Part shown: one piece after another, positions 42,616 through 52,065 of the stretch
Numbering within the stretch: the first letter of the stretch is position 1
Layout of the letters: each line of letters opens with the position of its first letter
Source: Deltaproteobacteria bacterium
GTDB taxonomy: Bacteria > UBA10199 > GCA-002796325 > JACPFF01
Assembly: GCA_016210045.1 (NCBI GenBank)
Contig: JACQUX010000027.1
Coordinates: 1 to 52,065, forward strand
DNA: 52,065 bases
Direction: 5' to 3'
Notes under the pieces: generated by a model
The model's input: only the letters and a program-made list of their open reading frames with translations
Database searches by the model: none
What the model was told of the DNA's origin: nothing
Position numbers and translations under genes: made by a program

Positions 42616-45459
42616 TTATCCCTCAGCGCGACGCCGGATACGCGGGCTGGGGAGCACGGCGCGCAAGTAGTGGCCGGTGTACGACGTGGGGTGCGCGGCG
42701 ATCTGTTCCGGGGGACCGGCGGCGACAATATACCCGCCGGCGTCGCCACCTTCCGGGCCGAGGTCGATGACGTGATCGGCGGATTTAATCACGTCGAGGT
42801 TATGTTCGATGATCACGACCGTGTTGCCGGCGTCGAGCAGGCGATTCAGCACGTCGAGCAAGCGCGCGACGTCGGCGAAGTGGAGCCCGGTGGTCGGTTC
42901 GTCCAGCAAGTAGATGGTCCGGCCGGTCCCGCGTTTCGAGAGTTCGCGGGCCAACTTGATCCGCTGCGCCTCGCCGCCGGAGAGCGTGGTCGCCGATTGC
43001 CCGAGCTCGATATAGCCGAGGCCCACATCGACCAACGTCTGCAACTTTTGCCGGATCAGCGGGATGGTGCTGAAGAATTCGTAGGCTTGGTCGATGGTGC
43101 AACTGAGCACGTCGGCGATGCTCTTGCCTTTATACAGGATCTCTAACGTTTCTCGATTAAAGCGCTTCCCATTGCACGCCTCGCAGCGGACGTAGACATC
43201 GGGGAGAAATTGCATCTCGATGCGGAGGATCCCGTCGCCTTCGCAGGCCTCGCACCGGCCGCCTTTCACATTAAAGGAGAAGCGGCCCGCTTTGTAGCCG
43301 CGCGCCTTGGCCCCAGGGAGTTCGGCGAAGAGGTCGCGGATATGGGTGAACGCGCCGGTGTAGGTGGCGGGATTGGAGCGCGGCGTTCGGCCGATCGGCG
43401 CTTGGTCGATGTTGATCACTTTATCGAGATACTCCGCCCCGTCGATGGCGTCGTGGGTGCCGGCGGTGACCGGCGTGCGGTATAGGCGCTGGCATAGTCC
43501 TAAATAGAGTGTGTCGTGGAGTAGCGAACTTTTCCCGGAGCCGGAGACGCCGGTAATGCAGGTCATCATCCCGAGCGGGATGGCAACATCGAGCTGCTTC
43601 AAGTTGTGCGTCGCGGCGCCGCGGATGACTAACTGTCGGCCGGTCGGGATGCGCCGTGCCCCGGGGACGGGGATCGCGCGCGCGCCGCTCAAGTACAGGC
43701 CGGTCAGTGAATCTGGATGGGCGACAATTTCCGCTGGTGTCCCGGTTGCGACGATGCGTCCGCCGTGTCGGCCGGCGCCGGGGCCCATATCGATCACATG
43801 ATCCGCAGCCAGGATGGTGTCGGCGTCGTGTTCCACGACGAGCACGGTGTTGCCGAGGTCGCGCAAGTGTTTCAAGGTTTCCAACAGCCGGCGATTATCG
43901 CGTTGGTGCAGTCCGATGCTCGGTTCATCGAGTACATAGAGGACGCCTGTCAGTGCCGATCCGATCTGCGTGGCGAGTCGGATCCGTTGCGCCTCGCCGC
44001 CGGAGAGGGTCGCGGCGGAGCGCTCCAGCGTCAAGTAGTTCAGGCCGACGTGTTGCAAAAAGCGGAGCCGCTCGCGCACTTCTTTTAAAACGCGTTCGGC
44101 GATCGCTAACGCCCGCGGCGGCAGTTGCCAGGCGGCGATGGTCGTGGCGAGCGCGTCGATGGAACGGCTTGTGAGTTCATGAATGGCCGCTCCCTCGACT
44201 TTCACGGCGAGGCTTTCGGTGCGCAGTCGTGCCCCGTGACAGGTGGGACAGGCGCGCAGCGTCATGAAGGCCTCGATCTCTTCCCGAATCCAACGCGACT
44301 CCGTCTCTTCGTAGCGTCGTTCCAAATGCGGGATCACGCCGCGGAACGGATTGGTGTAGGTCTCGCGCCGTCCATGCCGTTCGATGACGAACGGGATTTC
44401 TTCCTCGCCGGACCCGTGCAGCAGCATCTGTCGTATGTGTTCCGGGAGTTTGCGCCATGGCGTGCGGAGATCGAATTGGTAGTGGCGGGCGAGATTGTCG
44501 AACACTTGCAAGTAATACGTCGACGTCGCGGAGCGCCACGGCGCGACCGCGCCTTCGCGCAAGCTGAGCTCCGGATTCGGCACGATCGCCTCCGGAGCGA
44601 AATGCATCTTGGTGCCGAGGCCGGAACACGCGGGACAGGCCCCGATCGGACTATTAAAGGAGAAGAGTTGCGGTGTGAGTTCCGGATAGCTAATTCCGCA
44701 TTCGATACAGGCCGCCTTCGCGCTGAGCAGCAGGCTTTCGGTCCCCGCTTCCACGCGCGCGACGCCGTCGCCGTGGCGGAGCGCCGTTTCCAACGAATCG
44801 GGGAGCCGATTGCCGATGTCGGGTCGCAACACCAATCGATCCACGATCAACTCGATGGTGTGCGGACGTTTCTTGTCGAGCGTGATCGCTTCGCCCAAGT
44901 CTCGCGCAGTGCCGTCGATCAGGGCGCGCGCAAAACCCGCCTTGCGCAAACTCGCCAACTCCTTCGCGAACGTCCCTTTGCGGTTGCGCGCGATCGGCGC
45001 GAAGATCGTGAACTTCGTCTGGGTGGGGAACGCCATTAATTGATCCACCATCTGGGTGACCGTTTGCGATTCGATCGGTCGCCGGCATTGATGACAATGC
45101 GGCACGCCGATGCGGGCGTAGAGCAATCGCAAATAGTCGTAGATCTCCGTGATCGTACCGACCGTGGAGCGTGGATTGTGGCTGGTTGTTTTTTGATCGA
45201 TCGCAATCGCCGGCGAGAGACCATCGATCGATTCGACGTCCGGTTTTTCCATCTGTCCCAGGAATTGTCGCGCGTACGCGGACAGCGATTCGACGTAACG
45301 GCGTTGGCCTTCGGCGTAGATGGTGTCGAACGCGAGCGTCGATTTGCCGGAGCCGGAGAGGCCGGTGATGACGACGAAGCGATTGCGCGGGATGTCGACG
45401 TCGATCCCTTGCAGATTGTGCGTCCGCGCGCCGCGGACGGAAAGGAGTTGCGGTTCCAT
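42616..45459 (-). CDS. uvrA: UvrABC excinuclease subunit A
   Basis: Damage-recognition ATPase of nucleotide excision repair. 947 residues with two ABC modules: Walker [10 protein letters not shown] (about 33) and GVSGSGKSS; signatures [16 protein letters not shown] and [16 protein letters not shown] with DEPSIGLH and DEPTTGLH. Zinc-binding Cys sets CIECGI...CPACSG and CEACEGDG...CEACNGKRF are intact. Divergent from the Thr-rich small protein. Confidence 0.98.
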   Translation of the reverse strand: MEPQLLSVRGARTHNLQGIDVDIPRNRFVVITGLSGSGKSTLAFDTIYAEGQRRYVESLSAYARQFLGQMEKPDVESIDGLSPAIAIDQKTTSHNPRSTVGTITEIYDYLRLLYARIGVPHCHQCRRPIESQTVTQMVDQLMAFPTQTKFTIFAPIARNRKGTFAKELASLRKAGFARALIDGTARDLGEAITLDKKRPHTIELIVDRLVLRPDIGNRLPDSLETALRHGDGVARVEAGTESLLLSAKAACIECGISYPELTPQLFSFNSPIGACPACSGLGTKMHFAPEAIVPNPELSLREGAVAPWRSATSTYYLQVFDNLARHYQFDLRTPWRKLPEHIRQMLLHGSGEEEIPFVIERHGRRETYTNPFRGVIPHLERRYEETESRWIREEIEAFMTLRACPTCHGARLRTESLAVKVEGAAIHELTSRSIDALATTIAAWQLPPRALAIAERVLKEVRERLRFLQHVGLNYLTLERSAATLSGGEAQRIRLATQIGSALTGVLYVLDEPSIGLHQRDNRRLLETLKHLRDLGNTVLVVEHDADTILAADHVIDMGPGAGRHGGRIVATGTPAEIVAHPDSLTGLYLSGARAIPVPGARRIPTGRQLVIRGAATHNLKQLDVAIPLGMMTCITGVSGSGKSSLLHDTLYLGLCQRLYRTPVTAGTHDAIDGAEYLDKVINIDQAPIGRTPRSNPATYTGAFTHIRDLFAELPGAKARGYKAGRFSFNVKGGRCEACEGDGILRIEMQFLPDVYVRCEACNGKRFNRETLEILYKGKSIADVLSCTIDQAYEFFSTIPLIRQKLQTLVDVGLGYIELGQSATTLSGGEAQRIKLARELSKRGTGRTIYLLDEPTTGLHFADVARLLDVLNRLLDAGNTVVIIEHNLDVIKSADHVIDLGPEGGDAGGYIVAAGPPEQIAAHPTSYTGHYLRAVLPSPRIRRRAEG

Positions 45460-45622
45460 CGTGAAGCTTGGCTAGTTGCCTGATGGCGGACAGCATGTCA
45501 ACTTCCGGGAATCGCCGGATTTTCGGGGGCGGCAGGGCTGGGCGGGGCACGCGGTGAAAAAATTCATTGGCAATTATTGGGGGCTATGTTACGCGCCCGC
45601 ACCGAAAGGAGGTGAAAACCAA

Positions 45623-46018
45623 ATGAACAAGATCAGCACAATCGTAGCAGTGGCAGTCGTCGGCTTCGCAATGAACGCGATGGCGACGAGCACGACCACG
45701 ACCACGACTCCGGCAGCGACGACGCCGCATACCACGGCGACGGCGCCTGCGACCACGACGACACCGGCCGCAAAGCCGGCGACGACGACGGCCCCAGCCG
45801 CCACGACCACGACGGCCAGTGCCGTGCAGATGATCTCGGGCGAAATCACGAGCATCACCCCGACGAACTGCAAGATTAAGGACACGGCCGGCAAGGAGCT
45901 GACCTTCAACGTCCCCGAAACCATGAAGACTAAGGCGACGGCGTGGAAGGTAGGCGACAAGGTCACAGCGCAGTATGACACCAAGACTTTCAACTTGGTC
46001 GATGTTGCGAAGCAGTAA
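45623..46018 (+). CDS. Small exported Thr/Ala-rich protein
   Basis: 131 residues. Signal peptide (about 1-21, ending NAMA), a Thr/Ala/Pro low-complexity segment (about 22-68), and a compact C-terminal part SGEITSITPTNCKIKDTAGKEL...WKVGDKVTAQYD that looks like a small beta-barrel. Translation starts at the ATG after a near-perfect AAAGGAGGTGA, and a strong terminator follows, so it is probably highly expressed and monocistronic. Confidence 0.8.
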   Translation: MNKISTIVAVAVVGFAMNAMATSTTTTTTPAATTPHTTATAPATTTTPAAKPATTTAPAATTTTASAVQMISGEITSITPTNCKIKDTAGKELTFNVPETMKTKATAWKVGDKVTAQYDTKTFNLVDVAKQ

Positions 46019-46042
46019 GACCGATTTGTTGGATGAATATCA

Positions 46043-46081
46043 AGAGGCCTGGGAGGCGACTCCCGGGCCTCTTTGTTTGTT
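46043..46081 (+). terminator. Rho-independent terminator of the Thr-rich small protein
   Basis: Stem AGAGGCCTGGGA / TCCCGGGCCTCT (one wobble) with loop GGCGAC, followed by TTGTTTGTT on the plus strand. It lies 25 nt after the stop codon. Confidence 0.85.
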
Positions 46082-46120
46082 GGCAACTTCTATTGACGTG
46101 CCGCCGATAGATAAGAAGAC

Positions 46121-48196
46121 ATGAGCAAGATGGGTTCCATCGGGAGTGTGTCGCAGGGCGTTGGGCGCGTGGTCGAGGTGGATGTGCGGGCAGCGGTGCG
46201 ACGGCGACTCCGTGGCGGGACAGAACGGCGTGGGCCGCAGATCGTGCCGTTGGCCGTGCATGCGGCGGCGAGTGCGGCGCGTGTAGGCGGCGGCCTCTGG
46301 ACTCCGGCGTCAGCGAGTGCAGTGAAGTCGGACCGGACGCAACCAACCGGCTGGCGTTTACCGCTTGCGCTCGAGTTTTGTGGTTTGCCGCCCGAAATGG
46401 CCGAGCGCATCGTTTGGGCGTTGGCGCCGTATGTCGCGTGGGAGGCCGATCCGCGGCGTTTAGGTCAATCGGTCTCGGCGACGTTGCGGCTCTCGGGGAT
46501 GGCGATCCCGGTGTTGCAGGAACGTGGACTCTCGGATGCCGCCGTGCGGGTTACATTGCAACACGCCCGGCATTTTTTTGCCGTGCGCCGTTTGATCGTG
46601 GGTCGTTCCGAGCAGCTGGGAGCGCGTCCGTTTGGTGCCGAGCTCAAACTGCGGCATCTGTCCATACAATATCGCGTGCCGATTCCGAAACCATTGCGGA
46701 CTCGCGTGCTGGAGGCCGTGATCCGGCTCGATGGGGCCCTTCCAGCGGACTGGCAAGGCACGTTGACGCCGCGCCATGGGGTCGTCCAACGGGTCTTTCC
46801 GACGGCGGAGCCGTGGCTGGTTGATTGTGCCATCCATTTACTCAACCACGCCCGTACTGCGCCCGATGACGTCCGCGTCGTGTTGCGGATGGCGCGGCTG
46901 CTGCAAGGCGTGGCCACACGCGATGCCGAGGCGCACGGATTTACGCAAGGCGATGTCGAACTGCTCGAGCTCGGGAAATTGCGCCGCATCCCCGACGCCA
47001 ATAGCGTCGCCGCGAAGTATGGGCTCAGCGTGGAGCGTTTCGGGCGCACGTATTCCGCCACGCACTTTCCTCAAGTGGAGTGGAACAGATTGCGCGTGTT
47101 GCGGCCGTGCGTGTTGGACCCCGCCGATCTTCCGAAGGTGATGGCGTTCATGCAACGCTCGCCGACGTTAGGCGAATACTTGATGGCATGGCGCAAACAG
47201 CGGGGCGAGACGATGGAGGCCGCCGGCGCGCGGATCGGGCGGACTCCCTCCGCGTATGACCGTCTCGAGGCCAACGGCGCGCCACCCGAATGGCCGACGT
47301 TGGCCACGCTCTTGCCCCGTGCCGTGCATGACGACGTCCGCCGATTGTGCATGGCCACGTGGTATCCCGAGCTGCTCGATCCTGAACGCGGCTATCCGCA
47401 CTTCATCTACGAGCGCTTAGAGCGGGAACCGCTGTATATCTGGCGCCGCGAGAGCGATCCGGTCGGGCGGATTCGGGCCTATGCGCGCGATCCGGGAAGT
47501 CCGGGTGAGCAGTATTACTTCGCGCGACTGCGCCGTGGCCTCTCCGGGACCGAGGTCTTTCAGCAAACCGGCCGCCAAGTCGGGCCGCAGCTGTTGCCGT
47601 TGATCGAACGGAATATCGTGCGCCCGACGCCGGAGGAACATGCGGCACTCTGTGCGTTATTGCAGCTCGATGCGGCCACGATCGGCGCACAGCTCGCCGC
47701 ACGCAGCTATCCGCCGATGTCGCGCGGGATCGCATTGGATCTGGTGCGCGCCGACGGTTCGATGGATATCGCACGCCTCCGTTTCCGGCCCACGTTGCGG
47801 ACGTTTCGAGCGCTGGCCACGGTGCTGAATGTGCCCCGTGGCCGCTTGGCGCGACAGATCAACGCGCGCTTCACGCCGGAATTCCAGCCCCGCGACTTTC
47901 CATCGTTTCAAGGCGTCTCGATTCCGTTCACGTCCGACGACCTGGATAAGCTCCGCGCGTTCCACGCGTTGGGGCATCAAACGGTTGCGGAAATGATGCT
48001 GTTCGCGCGACTGCGCCCCAAACGGTGCTGGGCCGCTCGCCGCGCCGCCGCCAAGTTGGGGATGACGTATGACCGTTATTGTTGTTTGGAATCCCGCAGC
48101 GCCGTTCCCACCCCCGCGGAACTGACCCTCGTCGCCGTTGTCTTCGAGTACGACATCACACAACTCCGCGCCGTGCTTGCCGCGGAAGCCCATTAA
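46121..48196 (+). CDS. Large hypothetical protein with repeated HTH-like segments
   Basis: 691 residues, no signal peptide. I recognise no family. At least three segments resemble XRE/lambda-repressor helix-turn-helix folds: LGEYLMAWRKQRGETMEAAG with IGRTPSAYDRLE, YYFARLRRGLSGTEVFQQTG with VGPQLLPLIERN, and AAAKLGMTYDRYCCLE at the end. LNVPRGRLARQINARF may be a fourth. No catalytic motif is seen. The start has AAGAAG upstream. It could bind DNA in several registers. Confidence 0.6.
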   Translation: MSKMGSIGSVSQGVGRVVEVDVRAAVRRRLRGGTERRGPQIVPLAVHAAASAARVGGGLWTPASASAVKSDRTQPTGWRLPLALEFCGLPPEMAERIVWALAPYVAWEADPRRLGQSVSATLRLSGMAIPVLQERGLSDAAVRVTLQHARHFFAVRRLIVGRSEQLGARPFGAELKLRHLSIQYRVPIPKPLRTRVLEAVIRLDGALPADWQGTLTPRHGVVQRVFPTAEPWLVDCAIHLLNHARTAPDDVRVVLRMARLLQGVATRDAEAHGFTQGDVELLELGKLRRIPDANSVAAKYGLSVERFGRTYSATHFPQVEWNRLRVLRPCVLDPADLPKVMAFMQRSPTLGEYLMAWRKQRGETMEAAGARIGRTPSAYDRLEANGAPPEWPTLATLLPRAVHDDVRRLCMATWYPELLDPERGYPHFIYERLEREPLYIWRRESDPVGRIRAYARDPGSPGEQYYFARLRRGLSGTEVFQQTGRQVGPQLLPLIERNIVRPTPEEHAALCALLQLDAATIGAQLAARSYPPMSRGIALDLVRADGSMDIARLRFRPTLRTFRALATVLNVPRGRLARQINARFTPEFQPRDFPSFQGVSIPFTSDDLDKLRAFHALGHQTVAEMMLFARLRPKRCWAARRAAAKLGMTYDRYCCLESRSAVPTPAELTLVAVVFEYDITQLRAVLAAEAH

Positions 48197-48227
48197 ATGC
48201 GCCAGCGGGCGTCTCGACTATTACTGC

Positions 48228-48683
48228 CTAGTCACTGCGGGAGAGATACTGGGCCGGGGTTAGCGCGGGGATGGCGAGTTTGTCGGCGAAGTGGCGGGCA
48301 TTCCAACTAATGAAGGCGGCCAGGTGGTCGGCAAAGCGTTGGACGGCTGAGGCGATCTGGGCATCGCCGAGACTCTGCTTCTTCAACATCTGCTGGAAGA
48401 TGGCCGGGATGTCGTATTGGAGCTGACCGGTCGCATCGGCAGGGAACAAAATCTTGACCCCGTACCGTTTCGGAAAGTTGGCGTAGAGGCCGAGCAGTTC
48501 TTGTTCCGTGAGATTGAATGAGAGAATGCCGCAGACCTCCAGCACATTAAAGATGGAGGTAGCGCCGGGGATTGCTTTGCGGCGCAGCCGATCGATCAGG
48601 CGTTGATTGTCGGCAGCGTGAGTATCCCGAGGGTAGCGCAGATCGCGGACAAAGATGTCGGAATCGAGGAAGACGCGTTTCAT
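48228..48683 (-). CDS. PIN-domain toxin
   Basis: 151 residues. PIN acidic residues: D7 and D9 (FLDSDIFVRDLRY), E49 (FNVLEVCG) and D107 (SLGDAQIAS); the C-terminal FISWNARHF is typical of PIN proteins. Probably a VapC-like ribonuclease. Its ATG overlaps the antitoxin stop by 4 nt. It converges with the multi-HTH gene across 31 nt. Confidence 0.88.
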   Translation of the reverse strand: MKRVFLDSDIFVRDLRYPRDTHAADNQRLIDRLRRKAIPGATSIFNVLEVCGILSFNLTEQELLGLYANFPKRYGVKILFPADATGQLQYDIPAIFQQMLKKQSLGDAQIASAVQRFADHLAAFISWNARHFADKLAIPALTPAQYLSRSD

Positions 48684-48973
48684 AAGCCCCGCCGGCGTGC
48701 AGCGCGCACTTCCTCTTCGGGTAACGGGGCGTCAGGGCTTGCGCGACATTTGCGATAAATTTCGGCCCAGTCGATTGCGATGCGCGGCTGTTTGCCGCGA
48801 CGCAGGGCCTCCGTGAGTTGTTCCACGGAGAGACAGGTGGTGTGCTGGGTGGCCAGCAGTTTTTCGAGGGCTTGTCGCAGCAACGCCCCTTTCGAGAGGC
48901 CCGCGTGCGTGGCAGCCGCTGACAGCCGTTGGAGGAGCGATGGAGAGAGCTTGATCGTTAATGCATTCGACAT
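48680..48973 (-). CDS. Ribbon-helix-helix antitoxin
   Basis: 97 residues. N-terminal CopG-like pattern ALTIKLSPSLLQRLSAAATHAG then LSKGALLRQALEKLL. The C-terminal part RIAIDWAEIYRKC and an acidic/basic tail would bind the PIN toxin. ATG 48973 is set by the domain start and by the promoter, whose -10 box lies just 6 nt upstream. Confidence 0.85.
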   Translation of the reverse strand: MSNALTIKLSPSLLQRLSAAATHAGLSKGALLRQALEKLLATQHTTCLSVEQLTEALRRGKQPRIAIDWAEIYRKCRASPDAPLPEEEVRAARRRGL

Positions 48974-49008
48974 GGTATTACCATATTGAAAAATAGGTAA
49001 CATGTCAA
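48972..49008 (-). promoter_or_regulatory. Leaderless-type promoter and operator of the PIN/RHH operon
   Basis: On the minus strand, -35 TTGACA (49003-49008), 17-nt spacer, -10 TATGGT (48980-48985), then 6 nt to the ATG at 48973. The palindrome ATGGTATTACCAT (48972-48984) overlaps both the -10 and the start codon, the expected place for autorepression. Confidence 0.65.
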
Positions 49009-49064
49009 TCGGCCGCTTATCGGAAAGCTTCCGCGCGCGCGGGAGTCGTGCTACGGTTGGCGGC

Positions 49065-50759
49065 ATGGAAGATCGGAGTTTGGGGGCCATCCTCCTGGAA
49101 TCGACCAATCTGACGGAAGATCAGTTGGAACAAGCGCTGGTGGTCCACCGAGAGAAGGGGATCAAACTCGGCGACGCGTTGGTGCAGCTGAAATATCTTC
49201 GCACCGAAGATATCCTGAAGGCGTTGAGCATCCAGTTGGGGTTGCCCTACGAACAGGGCATCAATATCGAACATATCCCCGGCGACTTGTTGGAGCCATT
49301 GCCGATCAATTACGCCAAGAAAAACGAATTGCTCCCGCTGCGGCGCGAAGGGGATGAAGTCGTGGTGGCGATCGCCGATCCGACGAACTTCGCCGCGCTC
49401 GACGACTTGCGGGTCTTGTATCATGCGCGGGTGCGGCCGGTGATCGCCGGCGGATACGAGATCGTCAACGCGATCAACGCGGCGTACAACCGTTCCTCCG
49501 ACAAAGGCGACAGCTCGATGGAGGACCTGGGCGAGGTCGGAGAAATCGCACAAGACTTCGACGAACCGGTCGACTTGCTCGACGCCGATGACGAGGCGCC
49601 GATCATCCGCCTCGTCAATTCGCTGCTGTTTCGCGCCGTCAAACAGAAGGCGAGCGATATCCACGTCGAGCCGTTCGAAAAAGAATTAGTCATCCGCGTG
49701 CGAATTGACGGCGTGTTGTACGACATCATGAATCCGCCGAAGCGGGCGCAGAATTCCATCATCTCGCGCATCAAGATCATGGCCGGGTTGAATATCGCGG
49801 AGAAACGGTTGCCGCAGGATGGGCGCATTAAAATCAAGATCGCCGGCAAGGATATCGATATCCGCGTCTCCACGGTGCCGACCTCGTTCGGCGAGAGCAT
49901 CGTGATGCGGTTGTTGGACAAGAGCTCCGTCGCGCTCGATCTGGAAAAATTGGGGTTGGGTGGCCGCGTGCTCCAGACGACGCGCAATTTGGCCCAGCAG
50001 TCGCACGGCATCTTTCTGGTGACCGGGCCGACCGGCTCCGGAAAAACCACCACGCTGTATGCCGTGCTCTCCGAGATCAATACGAAAGACGTGAAGATCC
50101 TGACGGTCGAGGATCCGGTCGAATATCAATTGGCCGGGATCAATCAAGTGCAAGTGAATCCGAAGATCGACTTGACGTTCGCAACTGCATTGCGCGCCTT
50201 TTTGCGCCAAGATCCCGACGTGATCCTGGTCGGAGAAATCCGCGACAAAGAGACGGCTGAAATCGCGATTCAGGCGTCGCTGACTGGCCACTTGGTCTTT
50301 TCCACCCTCCACACCAACGACGCCGTGGCGACGGTCACTCGTATGGTCGATATGGGCGTGGAGCCGTTTCTGGTGGCGTCGGCGGTGATGGGCGTGTTGG
50401 CGCAACGATTGTTGCGGACGGTGTGCCACGACTGCGCGAAGAAATATGTCCCGACGCCGGAAGAAATGGAGCGGATCGGACTGACGGCAGACGAGTTGAA
50501 GGGGCGGCCGTTGTATCGGCCGGTCGGATGCCCGAACTGCATGGAGACCGGCTACGCGGGTCGGACAGGGGTGCACGAATTGTTCCTGATGAGTGACGAA
50601 CTGCGCGCCGACATTATGAAAGGGGCCGACTCGGCGACGTTGAAGCGCTTGGCCATGTCGCAAGGCATGAGGAGTCTGCGTCAGGATGCGGCCGCGAAAG
50701 TGGCTGCGGGGATCACGACGATCGAAGAAGTCTTGCGCAGTACGCAAGATACGGAGTAA
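49065..50759 (+). CDS. gspE: Type II secretion / type IV pilus-like assembly ATPase
   Basis: 564 residues. N-terminal GspE-N domain (LGAILLESTNLTEDQLEQAL), then the ATPase: ASDIHVEPF, Walker A GPTGSGKTTTLYA, Asp box LTVEDPVEY, Walker B DPDVILVGEIRD, His box TGHLVFSTLHTNDA. A C4 zinc site has CHDC and CPNC. It powers pseudopilus assembly on the inner membrane. ATG 49065 is chosen; the frame from 49002 would overlap the divergent antitoxin promoter. gspF follows after 21 nt. Confidence 0.95.
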   Translation: MEDRSLGAILLESTNLTEDQLEQALVVHREKGIKLGDALVQLKYLRTEDILKALSIQLGLPYEQGINIEHIPGDLLEPLPINYAKKNELLPLRREGDEVVVAIADPTNFAALDDLRVLYHARVRPVIAGGYEIVNAINAAYNRSSDKGDSSMEDLGEVGEIAQDFDEPVDLLDADDEAPIIRLVNSLLFRAVKQKASDIHVEPFEKELVIRVRIDGVLYDIMNPPKRAQNSIISRIKIMAGLNIAEKRLPQDGRIKIKIAGKDIDIRVSTVPTSFGESIVMRLLDKSSVALDLEKLGLGGRVLQTTRNLAQQSHGIFLVTGPTGSGKTTTLYAVLSEINTKDVKILTVEDPVEYQLAGINQVQVNPKIDLTFATALRAFLRQDPDVILVGEIRDKETAEIAIQASLTGHLVFSTLHTNDAVATVTRMVDMGVEPFLVASAVMGVLAQRLLRTVCHDCAKKYVPTPEEMERIGLTADELKGRPLYRPVGCPNCMETGYAGRTGVHELFLMSDELRADIMKGADSATLKRLAMSQGMRSLRQDAAAKVAAGITTIEEVLRSTQDTE

Positions 50760-50780
50760 TCGAACAGACGCACGAAAAAT

Positions 50781-52019
50781 ATGCCTGTCTATCGCTACCA
50801 AGGGATTGATCAGAAGGGGAAGAAAGTCGCCGGCGTGGTCGATGCGGAGAATGAAAAAGCCGCGCGCGGCAAGCTGCGCAAAGGGAATGTTTACCCGACC
50901 GTGGTCGTGATCGAAGGCGGACGCGGGTCGTTCGTGGCCGCGGGGCAGCGCGAATTCAAGTTCGCCGCGTTCTTCCAAAAAGTGAAAACGCAAGACATCG
51001 CCCTGATGACGCGACAGTTCGCGTCGCTGCTCGGCGCCGGCGTTCCATTGGTCGACGCGCTGTCCGCACTGATCGACCAAATGGAGCAGCCGAAACTCCG
51101 CGAGGCCCTGACGTCGGTGCGGGATCGCGTGACTGAAGGCGAAAAACTCTCCAACACGCTTAAGCAACATCCACAGATCTTTAATGACTTGTACGTCAAT
51201 ATGGTGAGTGCCGGCGAGGCGAGCGGCACGCTCGAGCAGGTGTTGAACCGGCTCGCGGATGTGACCGAGGCGCAAGAGAAGTTGCGGCAGAAGGTCGTCG
51301 GGGCGTTGACCTATCCGTGCATCATGGGCGTGGTCGGGTTTGTGATGATGATCTTGTTGGTCACGTTCGTGATCCCGAAGATGACCGGGATGTTGGTCGA
51401 AATGAACATCCCGCTCCCATTGCCGACGCGCTTCCTGATGGGGACGACCGATCTGCTGCTCGGGTGGTGGTGGTTGCTGCTCGGGCTCGCCGGGTTGGGC
51501 GGCTTTTTTCTTCGGCGTTGGCTCCGCACCGCGAAGGGGCGGGAGACGGTGGACCGTCAAGCGTTGACGGCGCCGCTGGTCGGTCGACTGATGCAGTTAA
51601 CGACCGTGGCACGGGTGACGCGGACGTTGGGTACCTTGTTGGCCGGCGGCGTTGCGATGCTGACGGCGATCGACATCGTGCGTAACATCGTCGGCAATAC
51701 GATCTTGAAGCAGGTCTTGGAAACGACGCGAGACGCGGTGAAGGAAGGTTCGTCGTTGGCCGAACCGTTAAAGCGGAGCGGATTTTTTCCGCCGCTCTCC
51801 ACGCATATGATCGCGATCGGCGAAAAGACGGGCGAGTTGGAAAAGATGTTGGAGCGTGTCGCCGACACCTACGACACGCAAGTCGATAACGCATTGGGTC
51901 GCTTAATGAGCCTGATCGAACCGTTGATGCTGGTCGTGATGGGCGGGATGGTCGGGTTTATCGTTGTTTCGGTGATGTATCCTATGCTACAGGCCAGCCA
52001 ATCGATGATGGAACAGTAG
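50781..52019 (+). CDS. gspF: Type II secretion inner-membrane protein F
   Basis: 412 residues with two GspF domains of about 120 residues (LMTRQFASLLGAGVPLVDAL and TLGTLLAGGVAMLTAIDIVR). Membrane segments are near GVVGFVMMILLVTFVIP, WWLLLGLAGLGGFFL and the C-terminal MVGFIVVSVMYPML. N-terminus MPVYRYQGIDQKGKKVAG is typical. Anchors GspE at the membrane. A gspG gene is expected after the window. Confidence 0.95.
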   Translation: MPVYRYQGIDQKGKKVAGVVDAENEKAARGKLRKGNVYPTVVVIEGGRGSFVAAGQREFKFAAFFQKVKTQDIALMTRQFASLLGAGVPLVDALSALIDQMEQPKLREALTSVRDRVTEGEKLSNTLKQHPQIFNDLYVNMVSAGEASGTLEQVLNRLADVTEAQEKLRQKVVGALTYPCIMGVVGFVMMILLVTFVIPKMTGMLVEMNIPLPLPTRFLMGTTDLLLGWWWLLLGLAGLGGFFLRRWLRTAKGRETVDRQALTAPLVGRLMQLTTVARVTRTLGTLLAGGVAMLTAIDIVRNIVGNTILKQVLETTRDAVKEGSSLAEPLKRSGFFPPLSTHMIAIGEKTGELEKMLERVADTYDTQVDNALGRLMSLIEPLMLVVMGGMVGFIVVSVMYPMLQASQSMMEQ

Positions 52020-52021
52020 CG

Positions 52022-52065
52022 GAATTGTCCAGGGATTGTCCTATGTCCTGGAGTTGTCCAATGTC
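52022..52065. repeat. TTGTCC word repeat at the window end (cut off)
   Basis: The last 44 bases are made of variants of TTGTCC, ATGTCC and CCAATGTC. This looks like the left arm of a further low-complexity palindrome that continues past the window, directly after gspF. Confidence 0.5.

Noticed and set aside
45571-45595. A promoter TTGGCA...TATGTT before the Thr-rich small protein
   Set aside because: The spacer is about 12 nt, too short for a sigma-70 promoter.
49686-51560. A 624-residue antisense frame under gspE and gspF
   Set aside because: His/Arg-rich translation without any domain, opposite two unmistakable secretion genes.

Overview
The window reads as chromosomal DNA of an uncultured deltaproteobacterium-like organism (Myxococcota, Bdellovibrionota or a related candidate lineage). 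The evidence is a MXAN_5808-like S41 peptidase, a secreted protein with 20 DUF4215 'myxo-disulfide' modules, a mitochondrial-type aconitase, lipoboxed surface proteins, a type II secretion gspE-gspF pair, high GC and tightly overlapping operons. The species cannot be fixed from the sequence alone.

Layout. 1-5664, minus strand: a response regulator behind a sigma-54-like promoter, then an overlapping operon of S41 peptidase, ribF and aroE. 6075-8220: a SAM methyltransferase, an alpha/beta hydrolase and a RelE/Phd-type toxin-antitoxin (TA) pair. 8280-13218: an accessory block with two proteins I do not recognise with certainty (one HopA1-like) and an IS1380-family transposase. 13219-14922: a lipoprotein with a possible papain-like Cys/His pair. 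14923-19877: housekeeping genes (nadK and nadD divergent; rpmE, prfA, prmC, murA on the minus strand). 20612-28549: a repeat-domain lipoprotein, histidine degradation (hutU, hutI and an arginase-family hutG-like gene, without hutH), an exported barrel-like protein, hisC and a DUF4286 protein. 28586: tRNA-Ala(GGC), followed by about 380 bp of hairpins. 29042-36876: LysE-type exporter, pabB, aconitase, a FitAB/VapBC pair, acylphosphatase, ATP-grasp ligase, ruvX and mltG. 37029-40601: the 20-module secreted protein. 40652-45459: HEPN/MNT pair, ApbE-like protein, uvrA. 45623-49000: a small Thr-rich exported protein, a multi-HTH-like protein and a PIN/RHH TA pair. 49065-52019: gspE and gspF.

Two themes cut across the genes. 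(1) Palindromic repeats of several unrelated families are abundant. At four places they appear to be translated in frame inside or at the start of real genes: the S41 peptidase, prmC (between its start codon and the conserved fold), the 608-aa lipoprotein (where the palindrome supplies start codon and signal peptide) and pabB (between its two halves). (2) Of four TA modules, three have a recognisable -35/-10 promoter whose -10 box ends only 6-7 nt before the antitoxin ATG. This predicts leaderless antitoxin mRNAs, and each has a palindrome that could be the autorepression operator overlapping the promoter.
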